Assembly (NCBI GenBank): GCA_014925825.1
Contig: JACGCK010000253.1
Span: forward strand, 1-58,687
Direction: 5' to 3'
Source of the DNA: Pholiota molesta
Taxonomy: Eukaryota; Basidiomycota; Agaricomycetes; Agaricales; Strophariaceae
DNA: 58,687 nt
The notes under the pieces: generated by a model
What the model was told of the DNA's origin: nothing
The model's database searches: none
Seen by the model: only the letters and a program-made list of their open reading frames with translations
Translations under genes and position numbers: made by a program
Shown here: piece after piece, positions 34,035 through 44,642 of the stretch
How positions within the stretch are numbered: the first letter of the stretch is position 1
Layout of the letters: each line of letters opens with the position of its first letter

Positions 34035-36818
34035 TCTTCGAGGAAGGTGGCGGGGGAAGATTAATGAATGGGTGAATGGTAAAGAGCGAACAAAGCCTGA
34101 TGAAGGCTGGGACGAAACTGAAATGGCGAATGAGGCAGGGTGGAATGGAAAGTTTTGATGGAATGTCGTTGATGCGGTCAGCAAGGCTATCCACCATTGT
34201 TTTAGAACAAAGATACATACGAGCTTATAGACTGGGTATCATGCGGCTCTGAAGAGCGTAGAGAAAGACGAGCTCGCCGTTGAGCAGCTTGAAGAAGGTC
34301 GTTGTCAACCGGCTCTCGTCTCGTTGCCCAGCAGACAACGCATGTCACAGCGTGACTGGCGTGCGACCATGTCTCGTAACACGCGTTTCATCACACTCCA
34401 TTTGTGCCACCTCGGCGTTCTCGTCTCCGCTCCCATCACCGCTTCATCCACATCAACCAGGCATCGGTGGCCATACAAACTGCCTATTCTGTTATGAATC
34501 AATCCGAATCTGCTCGCTGGCTTCACCCTTTACGCCCACAGTGGGCACCGCTCTTGGACTCATATCCTCAGATCATCATGCCATCACTTGATTTATTCGT
34601 TGAAATTCGTAATTTTATCTCGTGCAGAACGCTGTTCCGGCTGTAGGTTCTCCTGCAAAAACTCATGGACCGGTCGAGCCTCGCTTCTGTCTGGCTAACC
34701 TTCGATGCCACCTAAATGGCATTCAAATCGTGAAAGATATCAAAATCAATCAGACCATCAACAATCACAAAGGACCATCTCTACAGACCATGGAAATATG
34801 AAAACGACGTCAAGCAGATTAGAACATATTCTGCTTTTGACCGACGTGCACGCGTGCATTTCTTGCTGGGCGCGACAGCACACGGGAAAACGTGTTCTGT
34901 TGATGAACGATATCACCTGGATGCTGGACCGCCAGGATGACATCAGTTTATATTAGGATGTTGTCTCCCACAATCTGCCCACAGCTACCAAGTGATAATC
35001 CGCGTCTGTCCTATCCAGGTCCTATCCACAACAGCGTCTGTGCCTATCCTCGTAGCATTTCGGCCGCCGATCGCCTCTTGTGATATAATTGGTCGCGCTG
35101 ACGGCTGACCTTTCTTCATGTCGAACTTGGGTTATCTTCCAGTCTGTCTATGTCTTGAATATCTGCGCAAGCTGCTTGATGTGTTGGCGTTTAAGTGCCC
35201 ACGGAAATGTAGTTGGAGCAACGGATTAACGTCTTCCATTACACCCGTTTCCCTAGTGCATTTAGCCCACTTTACTCTTCATTATTCTTGCCTTGGACTG
35301 GACGGCTATAATTGACGTGCATATATCTATTATCTGGCCTGTTTTGAGAGACTAAGGTTACTTCCCAAACGCTCCTGGGTCCTCTTTTGATCTCGTTATA
35401 TTTCGAGCCTCCGAGAGTCTCACAGCAAGCCAGCTGATGTGAAATATACAATTCCAATCATTTCTAAATCATCGTCGTGATTATCTTCTCGTAACTTTGC
35501 TGACTGTTTAGTCACCTTCCGCATATTGCCCACTGCGACGACGACGATGAAGCATTGTGCATGGGCAAAGGCTATAGCTACATATGCCAAACATATTCAA
35601 CTCTGCGCAGACCTAAGACCATCAACGGACAGCCGATGGAATCCTTCAGATTGGACAGCAGACCTTTTGTGGGGCGCCTATCTATAACTCAGTGGGGCAA
35701 GTGGTGCTCAATGCTTATATTCCCTCTCAACTTGGTTACTAGTACACAAATACAACGCTAGAAGAAACCGTTGCCAATGCAGTATATTTAATCCCTATCA
35801 GCGACTCCAGCTTTTCGATGATACACTAAGTACTCTCAAGATCCTAAGTATGCCTCTGTCTCCATTACTCGAACATTCGCCTTTTATAGTTCTGGATATA
35901 AATCAATGACAATTTATATGTAGCAAGTTATAACAAAGCAATAATTGACGAGAGTACAGCTGCCTTGTAATAGACACGAATGAAGACAATACTAGCAACC
36001 TTAACTTTATAATTTGTTAAAGGCAATGTAAAATGGTCAGGCATCTAAATTAATTAGTGTGCTACTGGGAGTCGGGAACAAGCGAAGGCAGTTAAAATGT
36101 AGTATAACGAGACTCGGGTCCCAGCTCTTGAGAGTCGATAAAGGATAATACTTTCAGCTCTCTCATAATGAGTAGTAAGTCATTCAAGGCAAAAATAAAT
36201 ACAAAAAACTTGTGGCATGCGCCACGAATTTACGCCTGCTACGAGAAAGGGATTGAAACAACGATCATGAGATATTGCGTCGATTCCCTGCTTGAACTGT
36301 GGAACAAAAAAAACGCAGAAGCTGAAATATTCACCGTTTCCCTTAGTAGGCCTAGCATTCTAACATGACGTAGTCTGACTCTCTAAGTGTATAACTTTAT
36401 AAACGCAAAAGGGAAAAGACGATGGGATCCTGCAAGATCCTGCAGCATTGGCTTTGATCTGCCTTGGTGGAAAGCTATTTTTAAATCGATCGGGTATTGG
36501 GTTATTACGTCAGTGTTTTCTAATCATGACGGTGGCACATTTGCTCCTTGTACCAACCCCTATCTAGCAGGATCCGTCCAACTTGCCTTACTTCTAGTCA
36601 GCATTAAGTTTATGTGAGTTATCATTATGCATCTAGCTCATATGATCTTGACTCAAATAAGCTCATGTTTTTAGCCTCCTACTTCTCCAGACGTTCAAGC
36701 AAGACGTCATCTTTGTCTGGATCGCGTGTTTCTGGCATCCACGAACTTCTTCAGACTGGCTCGCGTTCATCACCAATTGACCGCTATATACGTAAGGTAG
36801 ACAAACTGCGTCGCGAAG
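34035..36818. other. Long intergenic region (2.8 kb)
   Basis: Scattered short frames only. Divergent promoters for the membrane protein and the NmrA-like gene are expected here. A close direct repeat GATCCTGCA occurs at 36426-36443. No gene or RNA recognised. Confidence 0.4.
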
Positions 36819-38279
36819 ATGCAAAAGTTTCATCACCAGACTATAAGCGCCCATGTATTCCTTACTGGAGCAACTGGTACGTACTTGTTTACAATCTATA
36901 GGGCGTAAAAGACTCATCCGAGACTTCGCGCCTTCACAATGTTTTGACTACCCAAAGGCTATATCGGCGGCAGCGTTCTTACTCGTTTACTCTCTCATCC
37001 GCGATCAGATACCTTTAGGGTGACAGTGCTTGTGCGCAAGAGTGAACAGGTGTCCTTGTTCCGATCGATGGGTATTCGCGCGGTGCTGGGATCCAATGCC
37101 GACCTTGACCTACTGCGCGAGCTTGCAGCCGATGCAGATCTTGCCATTGCCTGTGTAAGTGTGGTAATTATGTTCTGAATACATACTGACTGATTTATGG
37201 AATATTTAGGCCGACTCTGATGATGAAGAGGCTGCAAAGGCAATATTGCGAGGACTGAAAGACCGTCATGAGAAGACTGGCAAAGTACCCTCGCTCGTTC
37301 ATACTGTCAGTGTTATGTATTGAAACCTTTTATCTTTTGAGTTATTAACATCAGACCGCCCTCTTCAATTACTTCGCTTGATCACGGCAGTCTGGGACGG
37401 GTGAATGATGCGATACGTCTGGTCTTGTGGGTGGCGCTGATGACGCTTCTTAATAGGTGTTTTGGTTGATAATGCCCAAGGGATGTACGCTACGGATATC
37501 ATCTATTCGGACCTCAACATACCCCAACTCGAATCACTACCAATTACTCAACCACATCGTACGGTGGACATAACGGTGGCGAATGCAGATAAAGAAGGTG
37601 AGATTGTTTGTGCTCTCAATGTAAACAATGTCCTTGATGATCTATGAAAGGCTATGTTAAAACCTTCATCATCCTTCCCAGCACTATATACGGCATTGCA
37701 TCCGGGTCATTGGTGGATGCAGGCTTACAGAATGCCCATTCACAACAGATCCCAACATTAGTTAAGCTGAGCCAGGAGCGTGGTCGAGCAGGAATGGTAG
37801 GCGAGGGAAAGAATATATGGCCAAACGTTCACATTCAAGATGGTGAGTTCAGTCTATCAATATGGGAGTAAATTGAAGCTGACAAGTCTACTCTCAAAAT
37901 AGTTGTCGACGTTTACATCCTCATCATTGAATCAATACTCCCACGTACCAACGACGAACACGGACACAGACCGAGAACGCCAGTAATCAGTCCACATTTC
38001 GGGCATGGTGTGGAAGGATACTATTTCTGCGAGAACGGGGAGCACACTCTGTATAGTGTAGCAGAGGCCATTGGCAAGATCTTGGTGGCCCAAGGAAAGT
38101 CTGAGGATCCGACGCCCACTCCATTTACCCCAGAGGAATATCAAAAATATTTTCCTAATGGTACAAGCTTGGGCGGGAATTCTCGATGTCGAGCAGATCG
38201 AACGAAAGCGATTGGTTGGAGGCCAAAAAAGACGACCAAGGATATGCTGGCGAGTATCAAACAGGAGTTTAAACACTGA
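36819..38279 (+). CDS. NAD(P)-binding Rossmann-fold protein, NmrA/epimerase-like
   Basis: Extended short-chain dehydrogenase fold, either an oxidoreductase or an NmrA-type redox sensor; the substrate is unknown. The ATG at 36819 gives MQKFHHQTISAHVFLTGATG and the second exon YIGGSVLTRLLSHPRSD, making the GxxGxxG nucleotide loop. Later: FRVTVLVRKSEQVSLFRSMG, AVLGSNADLDLLRELAADAD, LVHTSGTGVLVDNA, FIILPSTIYGIASGSLVDAG and PNVHIQDVVDVYILIIESI. It ends TTKDMLASIKQEFKH. Introns near 36876-36958, 37155-37209, 37310-37391, 37405-37457, 37599-37649 and 37843-37902, all canonical. Frame intact, about 370 residues. Confidence 0.88.
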
Positions 38280-38753
38280 AATGTGACATGTGTATGGGCG
38301 CTTTGTTATAACGTACGTAGGTATGGAACCTCTACTTGCGAGATCGTGGGTACAGATAGATTGCAGATATACGCAGGACCGTCCTCAGCGATGTCCCATA
38401 ACTGGCAATTTTGCACGGCGCTAATCACTGACCGGAGATCAGAGCCGGCTCGGCATGGCAACTTGTTGTTATGGATGGGATCATTAGATAATCGTGGGCA
38501 CCGAAGACGCACTGGTGTGCGCACAAAGGCCACGGTTCGTTTCCTTTTTATCGCCACGGTGGTGTGTCTATTTTACACTACTGTGTGACTACCCTGTTCC
38601 TTATCTTTAGAGGACTCTACTGGTGTTACCTCTTGGTTAGGCCTGCTCCCTCCTTTGTTCTTGACACTCTTTTGACTTCCATACCCTTCACATTCTTTTC
38701 ACGTCTTCCTGAACGCCCTTGATCCTTGGCATCTCAAATCCCATACCTGCAAA
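38280..38753. other. Intergenic region
   Basis: 474 bases with a pyrimidine-rich tract just before the SH3 gene start (about 38640-38740), typical of a fungal core promoter. No gene recognised. Confidence 0.45.
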
Positions 38754-39752
38754 ATGCCTGCTTTTACTCTTTTGCAACGCTCAGAAACGCCCTCGACTTC
38801 AAGCAATTCAGTATCAAACCCCATATATTTAGTTGGCGTCATTGTCGCCGTGGTCATCATCCTTGTTGTTGCAGCATGGCTTGGACTTCGGGCATACCGC
38901 AAACGCCTTGCAGCTAAGCGGGAAGAGAAGATGGGCGCCGCTTTCCTCTCTGTAAAAGGTCTCGTTAGAGAAAACGCCGCAGTGAGCGAGAAGTTCCCTG
39001 ACGATTCACTGCAGTGAGTTTCGCTTCAATTTTTCTATCCAGTTGTGCAACGCTGAATGAAAACAAAATCACCCAACCATTTTAACTGGTCGGACTTTAG
39101 GCGTTCCACGACGCAAGTGAATTCTTTCTCTAGAAATAAGATCGATTCATCCGTCGTTCTTCCCCAGAGGGCGCGCCTGCCCAGTACTTCCGCTACTGAT
39201 GTTATGGAAACACATCGTCAATCCGAAGCGTTCCCCACCGCATTTACTCCCAAACCCTTCTCTTTCGCGCTTGACCCACAGAGAACTTCCATGTTAGATC
39301 CCGGTGCACCTGGCGGTCTTCGTCAATCCTTCATGAGCACTTCTACCCAGAATCGCTTTTCTGTCGTGTCGAACACCTCTTCCTTCGACTCAACAATGAC
39401 ATTGGGCACGATGCGCCGAGTTCGCCAAATATACGACCCAGTTCTACCAGACGAGCTTCTCGTTCGCCTCGGTGAGCAATTGACCGTTGTGCAGTCGTTT
39501 GACGACGGTTGGTGTGTTGTGGGTCGCGAAAATGCGACCTTAGCGCATAACGCCAAATCCCTGTTCAAAACGGCACGAGTAGACGAGAACGATGTTGAGC
39601 TAGGTGTTGTTCCAGCGTGGTGCTTCCTCAAACCTGTCAAAGGACTCCGCGCGGAAAGGCCTGTACGGAATACCAGTTTAGGTATCACCGTCAACATCGA
39701 TGCGTCTGGAAATTCTTCCCGTAGCGAGATGGTTTCTTGGTCAAACTTCTAA
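38754..39752 (+). CDS. Single-pass membrane protein with SH3 domain
   Basis: Starts MPAFTLLQRSETPS, short Ser-rich ectodomain, then one transmembrane segment (VGVIVAVVIILVVAAWLGL) and a basic stop-transfer RAYRKRLAAKREEK. One intron (39012-39101) joins DDSLQ to RSTTQVNSF. The C-terminal part carries an SH3 fold: RVRQIYDPVLPDELLVRLGE, QLTVVQSFDDGWCVVGRE and VVPAWCFLKPVKG, with the ALYDY-like start, the DGWC tryptophan and the final P-x-x-x-L. Likely a cytosolic scaffold at the plasma membrane. Partner unknown. Frame intact, about 300 residues. Confidence 0.85.
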
Positions 39753-41487
39753 ATTCCACGGCTCGGTTCCTCCCACCTTCATACTCTCACTGCATACCCA
39801 TCTCGCACCCTACATTTCACATCCCCTAGATCTCATCTCACTGGCTTAGGATCTCACTACCCTCCCATCATCCTCTATCCTCCCCTCTGCATCTTCTCCT
39901 TCCCCCTTCCAGCTTTTTTATCTTATATCTATCCATTTTATTTCTGCGCGACCACCCTTTGCACTTCGGGATCATTTGGATCCTCATTCCCTTCACTGTC
40001 GCCCGTTGCAACCCTTTTCGAAGCCGGCTCTTACTCGGAATTGATGATTCACGACACCATACCCTTCTATACCCGTTCACCTCGATTGTAACAGCAATGC
40101 TGGTATATTGCGGAGGGGTACCTTCCTCCATTTTCTTTTTCTCAGCATTGAAGCAATACGCTGCTGGTGACGATGCTGCTGTTGTCCTATTTGTATCACC
40201 TTTCGGCTGTCGCTGGATTATGACTACCTTGTATTATATCACATGTTCAACCAAAGTCCGCTCTTACCGTGAAGTTCATCGAACTATCGACTTACATAGG
40301 TTGGGGAAACTCAAAATGAGGTGGATATATCTTATACAAATAACGCGACGAGTGGCTTCATGATTCTATCTGATGCATAAAAATCAAGAATTGGAGAATC
40401 TCCCTTCTACCTGACTGATTGTGTAAACAGGACAAATGCCAACTCTAATCTCCGCAACTTCATGACTTCTTTCGCAACTCTGGCTTCATCGCCGGCGCCC
40501 GGCGCTTCAGAGTTTGTCGGTGCGCGCGGGTGTTTGATACTCAGGATCAATCAGGAGCAACGATACAGAGGATCTTCGATAAAGAATAACGGAGGCTAAC
40601 GTATACAACTGTTGTGGCCCATGATTGATTGAACACACAGAATTGGTTGGAATTGGTTTACACAACGATTGTGGCACGAATTGATCGCGTGCTAAGAATA
40701 GAAATAATTCCCATTCAATCCCGAAATACGAAGATAATCCAACCGAAAGTTGCCCGAAAGGCTGAATGTATCTGTCATGGATTATCGATTATCATTTGTA
40801 GGCGTTTACATTTGACATGCGTGGTTGGATTAAATTGCACATCTCCGATGTCCCAGGCATTACAGTCATCCAGCGCATCATCATCATGCATCAGCGCCTA
40901 TCAGCGCTCAGGCAAATCATCAGAAAAGTCGGAAGATAGGTATCGACGACTACGCAAACAAGGAACAATGCTTATTATAACAGGCATATTGCCTAGTATG
41001 AATCGTTTTCAGGGGAGAAGGTACATATATATCGGTGATACGCGTTACATGTCAAATTGAAAGATCTGGGAATTTCATCCTCCTTATGTAGAATAATGCT
41101 TGGATTATGCCCACCTGGCTGGCTAGATTGAGTACTACCTCGATACTACTTACCCTATACTACCTGGTGCTGCAAATCATCTCAATGAAGCATTGCGTAT
41201 ATGCCATACCTGCAGGCCTACCTTCGTTAGACTTCATTACCGAAATTAATTTCTTGCTGGAAAGTTGCAGTAAACTTCAGCTGGGAAACCACCAGCGGAG
41301 GTGTTTTCTTGCCGATGATCTCGAAGGGTTTCGCGGTCATATTTCACTTACATAAGTAAGCTAGTAATCTGCTGAAATACCACGACGATCTCACTAGCAT
41401 TGACTTCTTGTCGAGCGCTATAATCGAGAGGTGGAGAGCCCCAACTCAGAAACTGTTGCTGGAGCAATAAATTGTGGTCAATCAATT
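39753..41487. other. Intergenic region (1.7 kb)
   Basis: Pyrimidine-rich 3' region of the SH3 gene to about 39960, then unremarkable sequence to ACAD-3. The frame at 39959-40363 has no domain and is not supported. No CCGGA-N10-TCCGG site was found upstream of ACAD-3. Confidence 0.45.
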
Positions 41488-43987
41488 ATGGCCAAGCGTC
41501 AGACCGCGTTCACTAAAGAGGAAATTGCCAAGGTAAGCATCAATTGTACCCTAGCACGCTCTTCGATCATGACGCTCACTGTGCATTTTATGCCTCCGTT
41601 CACCGCTATCAAAACTACACTCGTTGCCTATTTAGCATTCCTCAGCAAATGATTTGGTGATTATACAACTTTTCAGGGATACAAGAGTTGCACTTGCTGA
41701 TGGCAGTTCCCTCCTTCTCTTTAAGTGGATCATAGTGGACTCTGTAGTCTATGACCTTTCTAAATTCTCTTCAATTCATCCTGGGGGACTATCCGTTCTA
41801 TTGGATGATGAGATAGGTAACATACCAAACCTACACATCCACATCCAACTTCTAAACTTTGATCATTTCTACCGTGTAGCTGGAAAGGATGCAACGGAAG
41901 CGTTTTACGGTCTGCACCGTCAAGAGGTCTTGGAGAAGCCTCAGTATACTCGGCTTCGTATAGGCACCGTTGAGGGAAGCGCGGTCGGCATAAAACGCGT
42001 CGACCGAGAAATTTTGAGCGAGGTTCCATATGCAGAGCCCACCTGGCTGAGGAAAGGATATCATTCACCCTATTACTCGGATGTGAGTGAACTTACGGTC
42101 TCTAACGTTCCACTTGGGACGGCGTATGAATCCCCTATTACAGTCCCATAGAAGATTCCAGGCTGCAGTGAGGACGTTTGTCCAGCAAGTAGTGTTCCCT
42201 GATGCGCAGGCGCGTGAGGAAGACGGCAAACCTCCGTCACAGAGTGTACTTGATGCAATGGCCGAAATGAATATCATTGCAATGCGCCTTGGTCCTGGAA
42301 AACATCTCAAAGGACGTGTATTGATGGGCGGAGTGATACAGCCCGAAGAGGTCAGTAATTATAATTTAACTTGAAATTCGGCACCTAGTGGCAAGCCTTC
42401 TCACAGCGAATTTTTTCCTAGTTTGACCAATTCCACGAATTGATTATGTGGCAGGAATTTGCACGCATCCATGCTCGTGGATATAATGATGGCCTAGGTG
42501 GAGGAACATGCATCGGTAAAAATCAGAAATGTCATTCATGCCTTGATTACTAACACTGGTCAAAGCGCTTCCGCCTGTTCTCAATTTTGGCAGCGAAGAA
42601 TTGAAAAATGCTGTTGTTGAAGATATTTTCAATGGTAAAAAGACTATATGTTTGGCAGTTACAGAAGCCTTCGCTGGGAGCGATGTAGCTGGACTCAGAT
42701 GCCACGCGAAGGCCACGGAGACTGGCTGGGTTGTAAACGGAACGTAAGTCTCGACATTGCGACTGCTCATGTGCTACTCTCAAACTATTTACGCTTTGCA
42801 GAAAGGTATAGTGTTCACTTGCATATTATCTCTGATGACGGAGGAAAAATACTCATCATTTCATTCAGAAATGGATCACGAATGGAACATTTGCCGACTA
42901 CTTCACCACAGCGTGTCGCACTGATGAAGGCAAGATCATCGTTCTATTGATTCCACGGCAAGAGGGAGTATCGACGCGGCTTATCCGCACTTCATATTCG
43001 GCTAGTGCTGGAACAGCCTTTATCGAGTTCAACAACGTACATGTCCGAAAGGTCAACCAGCTTGGTGTTGGTAGAGATGGTCTGCATGTCATCTTAAGTA
43101 ATTTTAATCACGAAAGGTAATTTTTTTCGCCGGCCCTTTGAGAACACAAACTTGATATGAACGTCGACAGATGGGCTATCATAACGTGGTCTATCGGCGT
43201 TCAAAGGATTGTTACAGAGGAGTGTCTTAAGTATGTCATATCTTGTTTCTGTTGAGTGCCCATATTAACTTGTTTCTAGATATGTAACACTGAGGAAGGT
43301 TTTTGGAAAACCTCTGGCCTCACAACCAGTCATACGCTCAAAACTTGCCGCTATGATTTCGCGTTTTGAAAGCTGCCAAAACTGGCTCGAGAGCATTACA
43401 TATCAGATGAAGCATATGGACTATACTCAGCAAGCAAACGAGTTGGCTGGGTGAGCTCTCATATTTACTTTGCCCGACTCAGATCTTCGGGTTATTAAAG
43501 TTGTTGTTCCAATAGGCCCATTGCAATTCTTAAAATGTATACCACGAGTGCTGCCCAGGATACTGCAAGAGATGCCGTCCAGGTTTCTTATTTTTTTTCT
43601 TCTTTCCCTTGTATGAATAACTTGTTAACAGTCATATAGATATTTGGAGGTCGGGGAATTACGCAATCCGGGATGGGCAGATTTATCGAACATGTGAGTC
43701 CTAACGAGCGTTAATCGATATAACCTACTAACCAATTCGACTGACAGTACCACCGAACACTTCTAATAGATGCGTGAGTCATTTTCTCAGCATTTACAAT
43801 TCATTGAGTTTAATTCATTCGTACATTTGATGGTTAGCATTGGTGGAGGAGGTCAGTTGAAGCATTGAAAAGCTTGTTTTATTTATTTATTCTTTACTGA
43901 GATGCTCTCCCAACAGCGGAAGATATCATGGCTGATCTAGGCCTCCGACAAGTACTCAGGAAAATGCCTAAATCTGTTCGACTATAA
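41488..43987 (+). CDS. ACAD-3: cytochrome b5-acyl-CoA dehydrogenase fusion (alpha type)
   Basis: Starts MAKRQTAFTKEEIAK. b5 domain: WIIVDSVVYDLSKF, SIHPGGLSVLLDDEI and GKDATEAFYGLHRQEVLE, both heme His kept. ACAD domain: FVQQVVFPDAQAREEDGKPP, EMNIIAMRLGPGKHLKGRVL, ARIHARGYNDGLGGGTCI, CLAVTEAFAGSDVAGLRCHA, TKKWITNGTFADYFTTACRT, SASAGTAFIEFNNVHVRKVN, ILSNFNHERWAI, QIFGGRGITQSGMGRFIEHY, EDIMADLGLRQVLRKMPKSV, ending RL. Shares with ACAD-1 the wording around IIAMRLGPG and GLRCHAK and the 4-base microexon (42802-42805). Frame intact. ACAD-4 begins 656 bases downstream on the same strand. Confidence 0.95.
42802..42805 (+). other. 4-base microexon (AAAG) of ACAD-3
   Basis: Between a 58-base intron (42744-42801, GTAAGT...TTGCAG) and a roughly 63-base intron from 42806 (GTATAG...ATTCAG). 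AC + AAAG + AAATGG restores Thr-Lys-Lys-Trp exactly as in ACAD-1. Confidence 0.78.
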
Positions 43988-44642
43988 CGACGCAATGATC
44001 CATCTTCAACATACTTATTGGGTATGCGGTGTTGTTAATTGCGAAACCATGATTCCTGAGTTGCGTGTTTGTTTTGGAAGGTCATCGGTATATGCGTATT
44101 ATGTCAATTCTGCTGACAGTAGAGTCGGGATAAGACACAGAGTGCGTTGGACTCGTGGAGGTTTTTGAGAGGGCCATATACCGGGACATGCTGTGAAGCA
44201 CAGCGGCATGGAATTCTGATTTTTACCTTCCAAATGATAACTATCATATGATTATATGCTCCCTGCTGTGTCGCCTCGATATGATTGATATCATTCTATT
44301 ATTTTTGCAGTATCTGTCGTTGAAAGACGTGGAGCGCCAAAGATGCCCGGATAGGCACCATGGGTTTTTCCTAAATTGATAGTACATGCAGCAGCCAGCT
44401 TTTATGCTTATTCTCGAGTGCTTTGCTCTTTCTATTGAATTCCAATTGCCATCCACAATTCACAGTTTGATTTTGCTTAAGATGATTGGTGGGACGGAAT
44501 CAGAAACCGGACATACCCATATCCGGCGTCCGATTCTGATCATGATGCCGTCATCTGCATGTTCAATGTGATAATCACATGTTCTGTTGCCCTAGATAAC
44601 TTGAACTACGACGCTACATTACCTCCCCGCTCTTCATCATCA
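43988..44642. other. Intergenic region between ACAD-3 and ACAD-4
   Basis: 655 bases. Contains the palindromic site described separately. No gene seen. Confidence 0.5.
44507..44526. promoter_or_regulatory. Palindromic CCGGA-N10-TCCGG site upstream of ACAD-4
   Basis: CCGGACATACCCATATCCGG, 117 bases before the ACAD-4 ATG. Same half-sites and spacing as 22680-22699, with a different spacer sequence. Confidence 0.62.

Noticed and set aside
39959..40363. 134-codon plus-strand frame after the SH3 gene
   Set aside because: No domain or splice context. Probably the pyrimidine-rich 3' region of the SH3 gene.
41290..41320. CGG-N13-CCG near ACAD-3 as a third copy of the palindromic site
   Set aside because: Spacing and flanking bases differ from CCGGA-N10-TCCGG; CGG pairs of loose spacing are common by chance.
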